DNA of 64,000 nucleotides from Azotobacter paspali (GTDB lineage Bacteria; Pseudomonadota; Gammaproteobacteria; Pseudomonadales; Pseudomonadaceae). The stretch lies in the NCBI RefSeq assembly GCF_042434745.1, contig NZ_JBHLSS010000042.1; one strand, written 5' to 3'. Below are positions 46,890 to 55,158 of this stretch, piece by piece. The position numbers were made by a program, and so were the translations under genes. Position 1 is the first letter of the stretch. Every line of letters begins with the position of its first letter. The notes under the pieces are model-generated. The model had not been told where the DNA came from and searched no databases. It saw nothing but the letters and a program-made list of their open reading frames with translations.

Positions 46890-47294
46890 TCAATCCGCAA
46901 TTTCGTCGTAGCCACGACCGAGGAACTGCACGAAACAGAACCCGTGACCGAACGGGTCGCTCATGAGTGCCAGCCTGCCCCATGCGTGCGTCGCGATGGG
47001 CTCCTCGAGCCACGCGCCCGCTCGAACCGCTCTTTCGACGGCGCCCTCGATCTCTTCGACGACGAAATCCAGATGAGTCGGCGTCCAGTGGCGCGCATAG
47101 TTCCGAACCTGCGAAGTCAGATCCGATACCGGCGTCCCCGCTGCCTTGGCAAGCAGGTAGATGGGGGTCGAGCCTCCGATCATTTCCACGCCAAGGTCTC
47201 CGAAGCGGCGGCCGATACGCAATGCGAAGGCGGTGCCGTAGAAACGAACCGCCTTCTCAAGATCGTCGACGTCGATATTGATCAGAAGATCCAT
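46890..47294 (-). CDS. VOC/glyoxalase-like protein
   Basis: A 134-residue protein of the vicinal-oxygen-chelate fold, with two beta-alpha-beta-beta-beta units: NIDVDDLEKAVRFYGTAF opens the first and HLDFVVEEIEGAVERAV the second. LMSDPFGHGFCFVQF is the usual end of the glyoxalase/dioxygenase family. Possible metal ligands are His in THLDFV and Glu/Gln near the end, but no specific enzyme can be assigned; bleomycin-resistance-like binding is also possible. Convergent with msrA. Confidence 0.8.
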   Translation of the reverse strand: MDLLINIDVDDLEKAVRFYGTAFALRIGRRFGDLGVEMIGGSTPIYLLAKAAGTPVSDLTSQVRNYARHWTPTHLDFVVEEIEGAVERAVRAGAWLEEPIATHAWGRLALMSDPFGHGFCFVQFLGRGYDEIAD

Positions 47295-47599
47295 CCGCCG
47301 TCCTCCTGTGTTGTCCGAGGCTCAGTCAAGCCGAGCCACGGGATGGAGTCGACTTGAAGCGCTATGGTGGCTCGACGATGCCCCGGACTTCGCTGGTAAT
47401 CGCGGATTGCGTGGCACGATGACCGGTGACCGGCAGCAGTGTCGTATCCGGGTATGGCAACCAGAGCATCATTCGCCGCCTCCCTACGGCTCGCCCCTCT
47501 GTGCGACACCTGCGCTCGGCCTCCTGACGGGAATCGGGCTCCGGGTTGCCTGAAAGCGCTTTCGCGCTTGCGGCACGGCCTGTCAGACCGCGCCGGACT
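47295..47599. other. non-coding spacer before the repeat element
   Basis: No gene is supported. Open frames here are short and lack family features. The upstream region of the VOC gene, which reads leftwards, should hold its promoter, but I see no clear box. Confidence 0.4.
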
Positions 47600-47835
47600 C
47601 CCCCTTCAGAAGGCCGAGCGGAGTCGTCGCGCAAGGGAATGAGCCGCATGGATGCGGCGAAAGGCCCGAGGGCCATGGATGGCCCTGCGGGACGTGCCCC
47701 TGGAGTAGCGACGCAGGGAGGGAACCCGGAGCGAAGCGCAGGGCCGGATGAGGGAGGTAGCCTTCTTTTTGGTTACTTTTTCTTGGCCAGACAAGAAAAA
47801 GTGACTCGCCGGGGGCCGAAACAGGGACTGTCCTG
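47600..47835. repeat. intergenic repeat element with paired GG-loop hairpins
   Basis: A structured non-coding stretch of a type I remember from pseudomonad intergenic DNA. It contains GCCGCAT-GG-ATGCGGC (47643-47658), GGGCCAT-GG-ATGGCCC (47670-47685), a GGGAGGGAACCCGGAGCGAAGCGCAGG-like stretch, and an AT-rich hairpin with 11-bp arms, ACTTTTTCTTG (47775-47785) and CAAGAAAAAGT (47792-47802). Frames such as 47606-47866 on the minus strand are usually annotated as hypothetical proteins but are unlikely to be genes. Confidence 0.65.
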
Positions 47836-47862
47836 CTACTCGGCAAGCAGCTATATCAAGGC

Positions 47863-48120
47863 TCACACAATCTTTCCAGTCCGGTATGGGGCAGGCATTT
47901 CATGCGATTGCCCTGGCAGCCGGGCAAGCAGCGCCCTAGCCCATGTGGTTTTACCCGCGCCTTGAGGTCCGACGAGAACGAACAGGTGCTTTTCGCCCGA
48001 TGCCGTTGCCAGTGCCTTCTCCAGTGCCGCATGGCACCGTTGCCAGGCACGCCGGTTTCGCTCGGGCGTAACGACTCGGCCTTCGGGAGTTTCAAGAAAG
48101 TTGTCGGGATTTATATGCAT
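47863..48120 (-). pseudogene. truncated P-loop ATPase/kinase gene
   Basis: An 85-residue frame with a good start (AGGA nine bases before ATG) and a clear Walker A motif: LFVLVGPQGAGKTTWARALLARLPG. The N-terminus, MHINPDNFLETPEGRVVTPERNRRAW, looks like that of small AAA/zeta-toxin-like kinases of about 170-190 residues. After LARLPG the frame continues for only about 15 unrelated residues and stops, so Walker B and the lid are missing. The break lies next to the repeat element at 47600-47835, which suggests a deletion or insertion removed the 3' half. Confidence 0.65.
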
Positions 48121-48398
48121 GGCATATGTCCTGAGGCCTGGCAGCTATTCGATATCGAGTATTCCTGAATATCCCCCGCTGCGTGACATTGACAAGAACC
48201 CGGTAGCAACGAACGCTGCCATTATCCGGATCGGCTCGTCAAGTGACCTCGGCCGGCACGGAGTCGTTCGGGCCGTGCAAAAGCCTCGGCCTTGAATATC
48301 CGATCGAATAATGGCGTCGTATCCGTTGTGTCTGATTCAAGCCTGCGATTGTGTCGAACTCGATATCCAACAGCCGCCGACGTTGAAAGGAGCGACGA

Positions 48399-50795
48399 TT
48401 AAAAATCCCAGCGGGTCGTCAACATCATATTGCGAGGCTCGCCATAGGTCTTGGTAGCTATACCATTCCATCTTTGCCCATAACTAGAGTAATAATATTT
48501 GTCAAATAAGTTATTTATATTTAGCGTAGCTGAAAGGCTATCAGTGACCTGATATCTACCCATCAAATTGACCAACCAGAAGGCTTCATTCTTGAATTGA
48601 CGGTCATTACCCAAAGCATCCTTAGCATCGTACCAGGTCGTGCCCTGGTAAATACCACCACCACCGATGGTTATTTTACTCAATCTGCCAGGCAGCCGAT
48701 AAGTCGTATAGAGTTTGAACTGGTTCTCCGGCTCCTGGGTCGTCAGCTTCTCGTTGGTTTCATCCTCTCGAATGACCTGATGAGTAAAGCCTGCCTGGAT
48801 ATTCCAGCCAGGCATCAATCCGCCACTAACCTCTAGTTCGATACCCTTGGTCTTGGCTTTCTTTCCTTCATATATGCTGTCGTTTCGTTCACTATTCCAA
48901 CCCACATACTCGGCACGGTTGTCCTGGCGGATTTCGAAATAGGCTAGGCTAGCATTCAACCGGCCATTGAACCATTCGCCCTTGAGTCCACCTTCATAGC
49001 TATCGCCTTCGTCCGGATCGAGTACGGCATAACTTTCATCTCGGGCACTTTGCGGCCGGAATATCTTAGTGTAGCTGGCATACAGCGAAAAATTGTCGTT
49101 CAGGTCGTAGGTGATACCCGCGAAAGGAACCACTTCGCCCGTTTCACGCATATTACTATCGCCACCTCGGCGATAATTAGTTACTCGCCCTCCTAAGATC
49201 ACAGCAAGATCATCGCTTAGACTAAAACGGCCACTGGCATATACAGCACGCTGGTTAATACGGTCCTCGGCACGATAGCGGATGCCGCCCCAGTCTGGTC
49301 TCTCTACGTCCCCAGTCCAATCCCAGAAATTGTCAACAGGCAACCTAATATAATTATGCCCAGAGCCCTTAAGGTGGTTGTGATAACCGCTGATCCCCAC
49401 TGCCAACTCATGCATACGCCCAAACAGTTCAAAAGGACCACGAGCATAGGCTTCCAGTGCTTGACTTCTCGTTTTATATCTGTATTGACCAGTAGCCAAA
49501 GCAGAGCTACCATCATCAGCATTTGGTGTGTACTGAAAAGACCCTAAATTCGCATCATATGCGTTTCTCTGGAAGGTGTAATAAACCCGACTGCTCCAAC
49601 CATTGTCGAACTCATGATCCAGTTGGGTAAAGAGAGCATGGCTGAACTGCTCCACTCGGCTCCAACTGGCGCCAGGATTGAAAGATCTGGATATATTAAC
49701 TTCATTATTATGACTATCGAAAAAAGGTGTTCCTCCCCAACTGCTACCAGTCGGTATTGTCTTGTCGTAGTTGCCACCGAATGTCAGTATCGTCTTGGGG
49801 GACAAATCCACTTCTAAGATTCCATATAGTGCTCGTCTCTGCTCCTTGAAATGATCCATATAGGATTGTTGATCCTGGAAGGCTGTTGCAAAACGACCGC
49901 GAATACTTCCGCTTTCGACTAAGGGACCACCTACATCCCATTCGCTACGGTAGTTATCCCAGCGACCATATTCGGCCGTGGCGTGTCCGGAAAACTCATG
50001 GGTAGGTTTCTTGCGCACAAGGTTGATAGTAGCACCAGGACTACCCGCTCCTGTGGTCAAACCACTAGCCCCCTTGATGACCTCCACGCGGTCGTATTGG
50101 ATCATATCGCTTGTGGTCTCGCCCATGAAGTTGACGCCATCAGACAAGATTGGGATACCATCGTATTGGAAGTTTCGAATCTCGTAGCCACGGGCATAGT
50201 AATAGGATCGATAGTTATCCGTGCCATGCCGCGTGATGCCTGGCGTATGATCCATCACCTTGTTGATATTGGTGAGATTGAAGTCGTCCATATGCTGGCG
50301 AGTGACGACCGTGACGGTCTGCGGTGTCTCGCGAGGCGTCAGCACCAGTCTGGTGGCAGTAGCGATAGTGCCCGGCGTATAGGACTTGGTCTGCTCGGTA
50401 ATGGTGCCGAGTGAGTTGTCTTCCACCCGCATGATATCCAGGTTCATGGCGTCGCCCTGAGCGGCCTTCTCGATCAACAGGGTATCCCCGCTCACCGTAC
50501 CGACCAGGCCGCTGCCGGCCAGCAGTTGCCGCAAACCCTGCTGGATATCGTATTCGCCCTGCAGTCCGGGGCTTCGGTGGCCGGCGAGCAATTGGCTGGC
50601 GACGATCAGGCGCAAGCCGCTCTGGTCGCTGAAGCGGGTCAGCGTCTGGCCCAGCGGCCCGGGGGCGATATCGAAGTGCCGGCTGCCCGGCTGCGTCTGT
50701 TCGACGGCATGAAGTAGAAGGCTGTTGCCCATCAGGATGCCACTGGCCGTCGCCAGGGCCAGATAAAGGCGGGTACGTCTGAATGCTCGCCGCAT
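48399..50795 (-). CDS. TonB-dependent siderophore receptor with signalling domain (FecA/FpvA type)
   Basis: A 798-residue outer-membrane receptor. A signal peptide (about 1-30) is followed by an STN signalling domain (38-110, HFDIAPGPLGQTLTRFSDQSG), a plug domain (about 160-280, with YDRVEVIKGASGL) and a 22-strand barrel ending in the terminal Phe (TTRWDF). The STN domain should contact the FecR-like protein encoded upstream to switch on the FecI-like sigma factor. The start at 50795 has GGGGGAGA before it. Codons for the signal and STN parts are GC-rich, but the plug and barrel (48400 to about 50300) are distinctly AT-richer than all neighbours. A ferric siderophore is the likely ligand. Confidence 0.92.
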   Translation of the reverse strand: MRRAFRRTRLYLALATASGILMGNSLLLHAVEQTQPGSRHFDIAPGPLGQTLTRFSDQSGLRLIVASQLLAGHRSPGLQGEYDIQQGLRQLLAGSGLVGTVSGDTLLIEKAAQGDAMNLDIMRVEDNSLGTITEQTKSYTPGTIATATRLVLTPRETPQTVTVVTRQHMDDFNLTNINKVMDHTPGITRHGTDNYRSYYYARGYEIRNFQYDGIPILSDGVNFMGETTSDMIQYDRVEVIKGASGLTTGAGSPGATINLVRKKPTHEFSGHATAEYGRWDNYRSEWDVGGPLVESGSIRGRFATAFQDQQSYMDHFKEQRRALYGILEVDLSPKTILTFGGNYDKTIPTGSSWGGTPFFDSHNNEVNISRSFNPGASWSRVEQFSHALFTQLDHEFDNGWSSRVYYTFQRNAYDANLGSFQYTPNADDGSSALATGQYRYKTRSQALEAYARGPFELFGRMHELAVGISGYHNHLKGSGHNYIRLPVDNFWDWTGDVERPDWGGIRYRAEDRINQRAVYASGRFSLSDDLAVILGGRVTNYRRGGDSNMRETGEVVPFAGITYDLNDNFSLYASYTKIFRPQSARDESYAVLDPDEGDSYEGGLKGEWFNGRLNASLAYFEIRQDNRAEYVGWNSERNDSIYEGKKAKTKGIELEVSGGLMPGWNIQAGFTHQVIREDETNEKLTTQEPENQFKLYTTYRLPGRLSKITIGGGGIYQGTTWYDAKDALGNDRQFKNEAFWLVNLMGRYQVTDSLSATLNINNLFDKYYYSSYGQRWNGIATKTYGEPRNMMLTTRWDF

Positions 50796-50967
50796 GGTGT
50801 CTCCCCCTGCTGAAATCAGCGAATTGAAAATTAATCTCAATCAGGGAAGACGACAGCGAGCGAAAACCTGACAGCGGGAACGAAATTTTTTTCAGACAGA
50901 CCGATGCGGGCTTGGCAGGCAGCCTTTTCGTCAAGATGTCATGAAGGGAGTCGGGTTGCCCTGGAAA

Positions 50968-51096
50968 TTACATCGCGAAACACTCGCGCAGGATTCGACT
51001 CCCCCGTGCCTGCCAACCAAAGCCAGCGGCGCGCAACACGCTTGGCAAATCCCACTCATTCAGCGCGGATGGCAAAAATTCCAGGCTATAGGTCAT
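50968..51096 (-). pseudogene. RelE-like toxin, truncated remnant
   Basis: A 42-codon frame starting with an ATG that overlaps the antitoxin stop (shared bases GATGACCTATAG). It encodes MTYSLEFLPSALNEWD, which matches the N-terminus of RelE-type mRNA interferases, then runs into unrelated residues and stops at 50968. The catalytic C-terminal part of RelE is absent, so the toxin is probably dead. Too short to appear among ordinary gene predictions. Confidence 0.7.
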
Positions 51097-51331
51097 CCAG
51101 GCTCATCGGCACGGGCCTTTCGTTGGCGCGGGCACGAACCAGTTCGGCCAGCTCTAAGTCCTCCAAGCGCTCGATCATCACTTCGAATACCGCCGCCGGC
51201 ACCATGTAACCCATCACCCGGTTGTGATTCAGCACCGCTACCGGCCCATCTTGGGCGCTGCCGATCACGGTAGACGAATTCTTTTTCAGTTCGGACACGC
51301 TGACGGCTTTGTCGGCCAATACGTTTTGCAT
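51086..51331 (-). CDS. Phd/YefM-family antitoxin
   Basis: An 81-residue antitoxin with the N-terminal Phd/YefM DNA-binding fold: VSVSELKKNSSTVIGSAQDGPVAVLNHNRVMGYMVPAAVFE. The C-terminal acidic helix (ERLEDLELAELVRARANE) would bind the toxin. It normally blocks a RelE partner and represses their shared promoter. Here the adjoining toxin frame is broken, so the antitoxin is an orphan that could still act against related toxins elsewhere. It splits the FecR-like gene from the TonB receptor gene. Confidence 0.88.
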   Translation of the reverse strand: MQNVLADKAVSVSELKKNSSTVIGSAQDGPVAVLNHNRVMGYMVPAAVFEVMIERLEDLELAELVRARANERPVPMSLDDL

Positions 51332-51450
51332 GATAAAGACTTTTTTAAGGACTTTATTCCGGTCTTTTTAGCGGCGACCGGCAAGGCGCGAAGCCCCTGG
51401 CGAATGAGTGAATCGCGCCGGCCGAAGTGGCTGGAGAAACGCGGACAGGC

Positions 51451-52386
51451 TCAGGGCCGGCTGTCGTCCGGCTCTATCAAGGTCACCCAGGGCAGACGAC
51501 GGACGCGGATCGGCAGCGAGCGCTCCAGCAACTCCAGCAGGGCATCGGGATCGCGGGTGTCGAACAGGCCGGTCACCGGCAGCCGGCGCAGCCGCTCGTC
51601 GCGCACCAGCAGCAGGCCGGGCTGGTAGCGCGATAGCGCATCGAGCACTTCGCCCAGCGGCTGGCCATCGAACAGCAAACGGTGGCGACGCCAGGCGGTA
51701 GCGCTGTCGATGTCTACCGCCACGGGCGCGGACAGTCCGTGCTCGCCGTATTCCAGGCTCTGCCCGGCCTGTACGTCGATCCGCTCGTCGCCCCGGCTCA
51801 CGCGCACGGCATGTTCGGTCACCACCAGGCGTACCCGCGAGCCTTCGCGGCGCACGTCGAAACCGGTGCCCAGGGCGCGGATGCTGCCATCCGCCGCTTC
51901 GACCAGGAAAGGCCGCGCGGGGTCGCTCGCCACCCGTACGTACAGTTCCCCGGCATACAGGCGCAGGGTGCGCCGCCGGGCGTCGAAATCCAGGTCCAGG
52001 CGCGTCTCCGGCGCCAGTTCCAGTTGCGACCCGTCGGCCAGTTCCAGGTGCCGATGTTCGCCCATGGCGGTTCGGTGATCGGCCATCCAGCCCCGTTCGT
52101 GTCCTTGCCAGGACAGGACCAGGCCGAGTCCCAGGGCCAGCAGCGCGCCCACGATCGGGACGATGCGCCGGGGTGGGCGGCGCAGGACGCTGCCCAGCTC
52201 CTGCCACAGGCGTTCGGCCACCAGAGCCGCGGACCGGTGCTCGGGGCTGCTCCGGCACCACTGCTCGTAGGCAAGCCAGTCGTCGTCGGCGGCATCGCCG
52301 GCATGCAGGCGCACCAGCCATTGCAGGGCCTCCTCGATCAGGAGTGGCAGCGGCTGGTCGAGCTCGTCGTCCGGAAGTGCGGGCAT
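51451..52386 (-). CDS. FecR-type anti-sigma factor
   Basis: A 311-residue inner-membrane signal relay. The cytoplasmic N-terminal DUF4880 part (about 14-66, ALQWLVRLHAGDAADDDWLAYEQW) binds the sigma factor, one membrane segment spans about 75-93, and the periplasmic FecR domain (GSQLELAPETRLDLDF, ALGTGFDVR) and C-terminal secretin-like part contact the receptor's STN domain. It starts 5 bp after the sigma-factor gene. The cognate receptor gene lies about 650 bp downstream, beyond the toxin-antitoxin remnant. Confidence 0.92.
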   Translation of the reverse strand: MPALPDDELDQPLPLLIEEALQWLVRLHAGDAADDDWLAYEQWCRSSPEHRSAALVAERLWQELGSVLRRPPRRIVPIVGALLALGLGLVLSWQGHERGWMADHRTAMGEHRHLELADGSQLELAPETRLDLDFDARRRTLRLYAGELYVRVASDPARPFLVEAADGSIRALGTGFDVRREGSRVRLVVTEHAVRVSRGDERIDVQAGQSLEYGEHGLSAPVAVDIDSATAWRRHRLLFDGQPLGEVLDALSRYQPGLLLVRDERLRRLPVTGLFDTRDPDALLELLERSLPIRVRRLPWVTLIEPDDSRP

Positions 52387-52391
52387 GGCGG

Positions 52392-52910
52392 TCAGTTCGC
52401 TCCGTCGACCAGACCCAAGCGTCGGATGCAGTGGCGCAAGGCGCGCATGATGTATTTGCAGACCATGCTCGGCGATACGCCCAGGCGTTCGGCGATGGCC
52501 GCGTGGCTGAGGCCTTCGACCCGATTGAGCAGCAAGGCGTCGCGACAGGCCGGGGGCAGTTCTTCGAACGCCCGGTGGAGCAATTGCAGTTGCTGGCGCA
52601 GCTCCAGCAAGCGTTCCGGCCCCGGCCGCTGGTCGTACAGTTCGCTTTTTGCCTCCTCCAGCGAAGTCTGCTCGCCGCGCCGCGCCTGGCCGCGCCGCAG
52701 GTCGATGATCAGGTTGCGCAGGATGCGCCAGAGAAAATATTGCGGGTTGGCAATGGCCTGGCGAGGCTGCTTGCGGATCAGTCCGGCATAGCGCACGAAA
52801 GCGTCCTGCGCCAAATCCGCCGCCGTTTCGGGATCGCCCAGTCGGCGATAGGCGAGTTGCCGCAGTTCACGGTGGTAGAGGCGAAACAAGCGATCGAGAT
52901 CATCGGCCAC
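52392..52910 (-). CDS. FecI-type ECF sigma factor
   Basis: A 172-residue extracytoplasmic-function sigma factor of the iron-starvation group. Region 2 includes LFRLYHRELRQLAYRRLGDPETAADLAQDAFVRYA, and region 4 is LPPACRDALLLNRVEGLSHAAIAERLGVSPSMVCKYI with its helix-turn-helix. It should drive the receptor gene when ligand is sensed. The start is GTG 52910 (VADDLDRLFRL); the in-frame ATG at 53132 adds unconserved residues and would run through the candidate Fur box. Confidence 0.9.
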   Translation of the reverse strand: MADDLDRLFRLYHRELRQLAYRRLGDPETAADLAQDAFVRYAGLIRKQPRQAIANPQYFLWRILRNLIIDLRRGQARRGEQTSLEEAKSELYDQRPGPERLLELRQQLQLLHRAFEELPPACRDALLLNRVEGLSHAAIAERLGVSPSMVCKYIMRALRHCIRRLGLVDGAN

Positions 52911-53246
52911 GGGAAAATCCCTTGTGTGCGGGTACCGATGGCGGCGGCACCGGAAGGCGTGGATTATAAAATAGGAATATTTCTCAACAAAAGCGCCACG
53001 CGCGTCCATCGCCGCCGCAAATCGTGGGGCGGATGCAATCCGTCGATATTGGCTGCGCTCCATCGGCATAATTCGGCTCGGGTGTGGGCCATTGCCATGG
53101 TTGGCGTATTTCACCCGCCCGACTCTGCCCAACGGCCAGCCTCCGTTTGCCGCGCCGTTGGCGCGGCTCCGAATGAATTCGCTCCCATGGGGAGAGTGCC
53201 GGACGCTTGGCGTCGCAAGGTTCGCGCCTGCGAGCAGCTATCTGCC
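52911..53246. other. regulatory and repeat-rich spacer between the sigma-factor gene and rlmJ
   Basis: 336 bp without a gene. Close to the sigma-factor start is an AT-rich stretch with a Fur-like site. Further right, GGGCGGATGCAATCCG and GTTGGCGTATTTCACCCGCC look like decayed copies of the common GGGTGGG/GGCGGAT-type intergenic repeats. rlmJ ends at 53247, so its transcript runs into this region. Confidence 0.45.
52968..52988 (-). promoter_or_regulatory. candidate Fur box upstream of the FecI-type gene
   Basis: On the minus strand TGAGAAATATTCCTAT (52971-52986) agrees with the core Fur site TGAGAATNATTCTCA at about 12 of 15 positions. It lies about 60 bases before the GTG start. Iron repression of the sigma factor through Fur is the normal arrangement for this family. 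Confidence 0.6.
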
Positions 53247-54140
53247 CTATGACTTGCGCCCCTTGCGTCCGGCCGCCGGGGTAGCGGGTTTGGCGACGAC
53301 CGGCTGCTCCTCGATCAGCCAGTCCAGCCGCCAGTCGCCCTGGGTCTGCGCCAGGCGCTCAGCTAGCCAGGGCAGCAGTTGGCGCAGTTCTTCCTCCAGC
53401 CCCCACGGCGGATTGGCGATCGCCAGGCCCGAGCCGTTCAGGCGCTGCGCATCGCTGGCCGGATGCACGTGGAGTTCGACGCACAGCAGCTTGGGCGCGC
53501 CGCTCTTCTGCAAGTCCCGATAGAAACGTCCGAGCTGGCGCGAGTCCTTGATCGGATACCAGATCGCCACCACCGTCTGACGCATGCGCCCGATAGCCTC
53601 CTGCAGCGCTTGGGCGCAGCGCTCCAATTCGTCGGGCTGTTCGAAGGGCGGGTCGATCAGCAGCAAGGCGCGCTTCTCCACCACCGGCAACAGGGCTCGC
53701 GGAATATGCCAGCCTTCGCCTAGATGTACGGCGACGCGCCGGTCACCGGCCATGTTTTCCTTGAGCAGACGACCGTCCTCGGGGTGCTTCTCGTTGAGCA
53801 GCAGGCGATCCTGCGGACGGCTCAGCCGGCGCGCCAGTTCGGGCGAGCCGGGGTAGTGGCGCAGCGCACCGTTGGCGTTCAGTTCACGCACCACACGCAG
53901 GTAATCGGCGACCGGCTCCGGCAGATCCGCCGCGTCCCACAGGCGGGCGATACCCTCGCGCCATTCGCCGGTACGGCTGGCCGCGTCGCCTCCGAGGTCG
54001 TACAGACCGACGCCGGCGTGACTGTCGAGGTAGGCGAAGGGACTCTCCTTGCGCTTCAGCAAGGCGATCAGGCGGGCCAGGGTCAGGTGTTTCAAGACAT
54101 CGGCATGGTTGCCGGCGTGGAAGGCATGGCGGTAATTCAT
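53247..54140 (-). CDS. rlmJ: 23S rRNA (adenine(2030)-N6)-methyltransferase RlmJ
   Basis: SAM-dependent methyltransferase for A2030 of 23S rRNA. The 297-residue protein opens MNYRHAFHAGNHADVLKH, the diagnostic RlmJ N-terminus, with YLDSHAGVGLYDL as the SAM-binding region and LLIDPPFEQPDE as the catalytic DPP(F/Y) motif. The C-terminal 15 residues are basic and low in complexity (AGRKGRKS) and could help hold RNA. It diverges from nothing nearby; the LysR gene upstream is on the same strand, 46 bp away. Confidence 0.95.
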   Translation of the reverse strand: MNYRHAFHAGNHADVLKHLTLARLIALLKRKESPFAYLDSHAGVGLYDLGGDAASRTGEWREGIARLWDAADLPEPVADYLRVVRELNANGALRHYPGSPELARRLSRPQDRLLLNEKHPEDGRLLKENMAGDRRVAVHLGEGWHIPRALLPVVEKRALLLIDPPFEQPDELERCAQALQEAIGRMRQTVVAIWYPIKDSRQLGRFYRDLQKSGAPKLLCVELHVHPASDAQRLNGSGLAIANPPWGLEEELRQLLPWLAERLAQTQGDWRLDWLIEEQPVVAKPATPAAGRKGRKS

Positions 54141-54186
54141 GGCGGACGGACTCCTCGGGTCGCACAGTTTACCCGCTTGCCGTGCC

Positions 54187-55083
54187 TCAAGCAGACGGTT
54201 GCGCGGGCAGGCTCCGCAGCAGTTCGATCAGGCGCTCCAGCGCGGCGTGCGCCGGCGCGTCGCGGCGGCGCATCAGAAGCGTCGGCGCCGCCGCCAGGTC
54301 GACCTCGATCGGCTGCCAGCAGACCAGCTTCCCGCGCGGATGCAGCTCCACCAGGCTGCGCGGCAGCAGGCCGACGCCCATCCCGGCGGCGGCGGCGCCG
54401 AGGATCGCGTCTATCGAGCCATAGCTCTGCCGCGCGCCGATCTGCAGGCGGCGGCGCTCGCTCCAGCGTTCCAGCCGTTCGCGGTAATGGCAACCGCAGG
54501 GAAAGCCGAGCAGGGTCACCGGCGCCTGCGACAGATCCGCCGGGGTTTGCCCCGCCGGCAGTACCAGCACCAGTTCCTCCTGCCAGATCGGCTCGCCGTG
54601 CAGCCGGGGGTCCTCATGGGGACCGCCGATTAGCGCGGCGTCCAGCCGCCCGGCGAGCACTTCGTCGAGCAGGTGGCCGCTGGTGCCGGTCACCAGGCTC
54701 AGATCGAGGCGCGGCGCTTCCCGGTGAAAGGCCGCCAGCACCTCGGGCAGGCGCACGGCGGCGGTGGTCTCCATGGCGCCCAGGCGCAACTCGCCGGCCC
54801 ACGGGTCTTCCTGGACGCAGCTCCAGGCCGCCCGACAGAGCTGCTCCAGTTGCTCGGCATGGGGCAGCAGGCGGATGCCCGCCGGGGTCAGGCGCAGACG
54901 CTGGGCCTGGCGCTGGAACAGCGCGACGCCGAGCTGGTCCTCCAGTTGGCGTAGCCGCGCGGAGACGTTCGATGGCACGCAGTGCAGTTCCCGGGCCGCG
55001 CCGATCAGCGAACCGGCGCGGCTGACCGCGAGGAAATGGCGCAGCAGTTGGGGATTGAATCGCTCCCAGGAGGACATGGGCAC
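54187..55083 (-). CDS. LysR-family transcriptional regulator
   Basis: A 298-residue LysR-type regulator. The N-terminal helix-turn-helix covers about 12-70 (FLAVSRAGSLIGAARELHCVPSNVSARLRQLEDQLG), followed by the linker and a periplasmic-binding-like effector domain starting near residue 93 (GELRLGAMETTAAVRLPEVLAAF). It diverges from the MFS gene 75 bp away and is likely its regulator. Starts at 55083 (MPMSSWERF) and 55077 (MSSWERF) are both plausible. The inducer is unknown. Confidence 0.88.
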   Translation of the reverse strand: MPMSSWERFNPQLLRHFLAVSRAGSLIGAARELHCVPSNVSARLRQLEDQLGVALFQRQAQRLRLTPAGIRLLPHAEQLEQLCRAAWSCVQEDPWAGELRLGAMETTAAVRLPEVLAAFHREAPRLDLSLVTGTSGHLLDEVLAGRLDAALIGGPHEDPRLHGEPIWQEELVLVLPAGQTPADLSQAPVTLLGFPCGCHYRERLERWSERRRLQIGARQSYGSIDAILGAAAAGMGVGLLPRSLVELHPRGKLVCWQPIEVDLAAAPTLLMRRRDAPAHAALERLIELLRSLPAQPSA

Positions 55084-55158
55084 CTCGACAACATCAAAAG
55101 TGAAAATCGGCTTCAGTATTTTTCACTGGAAGTATTTGCCGGGCAATCGCTAAGGTAG

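Noticed and set aside
47606..47866. Small minus-strand frames in the repeat element
   Set aside because: They consist of hairpin-rich repeat sequence with no start site or conserved protein motif.
50990..51030. Stretch on the minus strand resembling a tRNA T-arm (GTCGAATCC)
   Set aside because: No acceptor stem, anticodon arm or CCA end can be folded around it; it lies within the broken toxin remnant.
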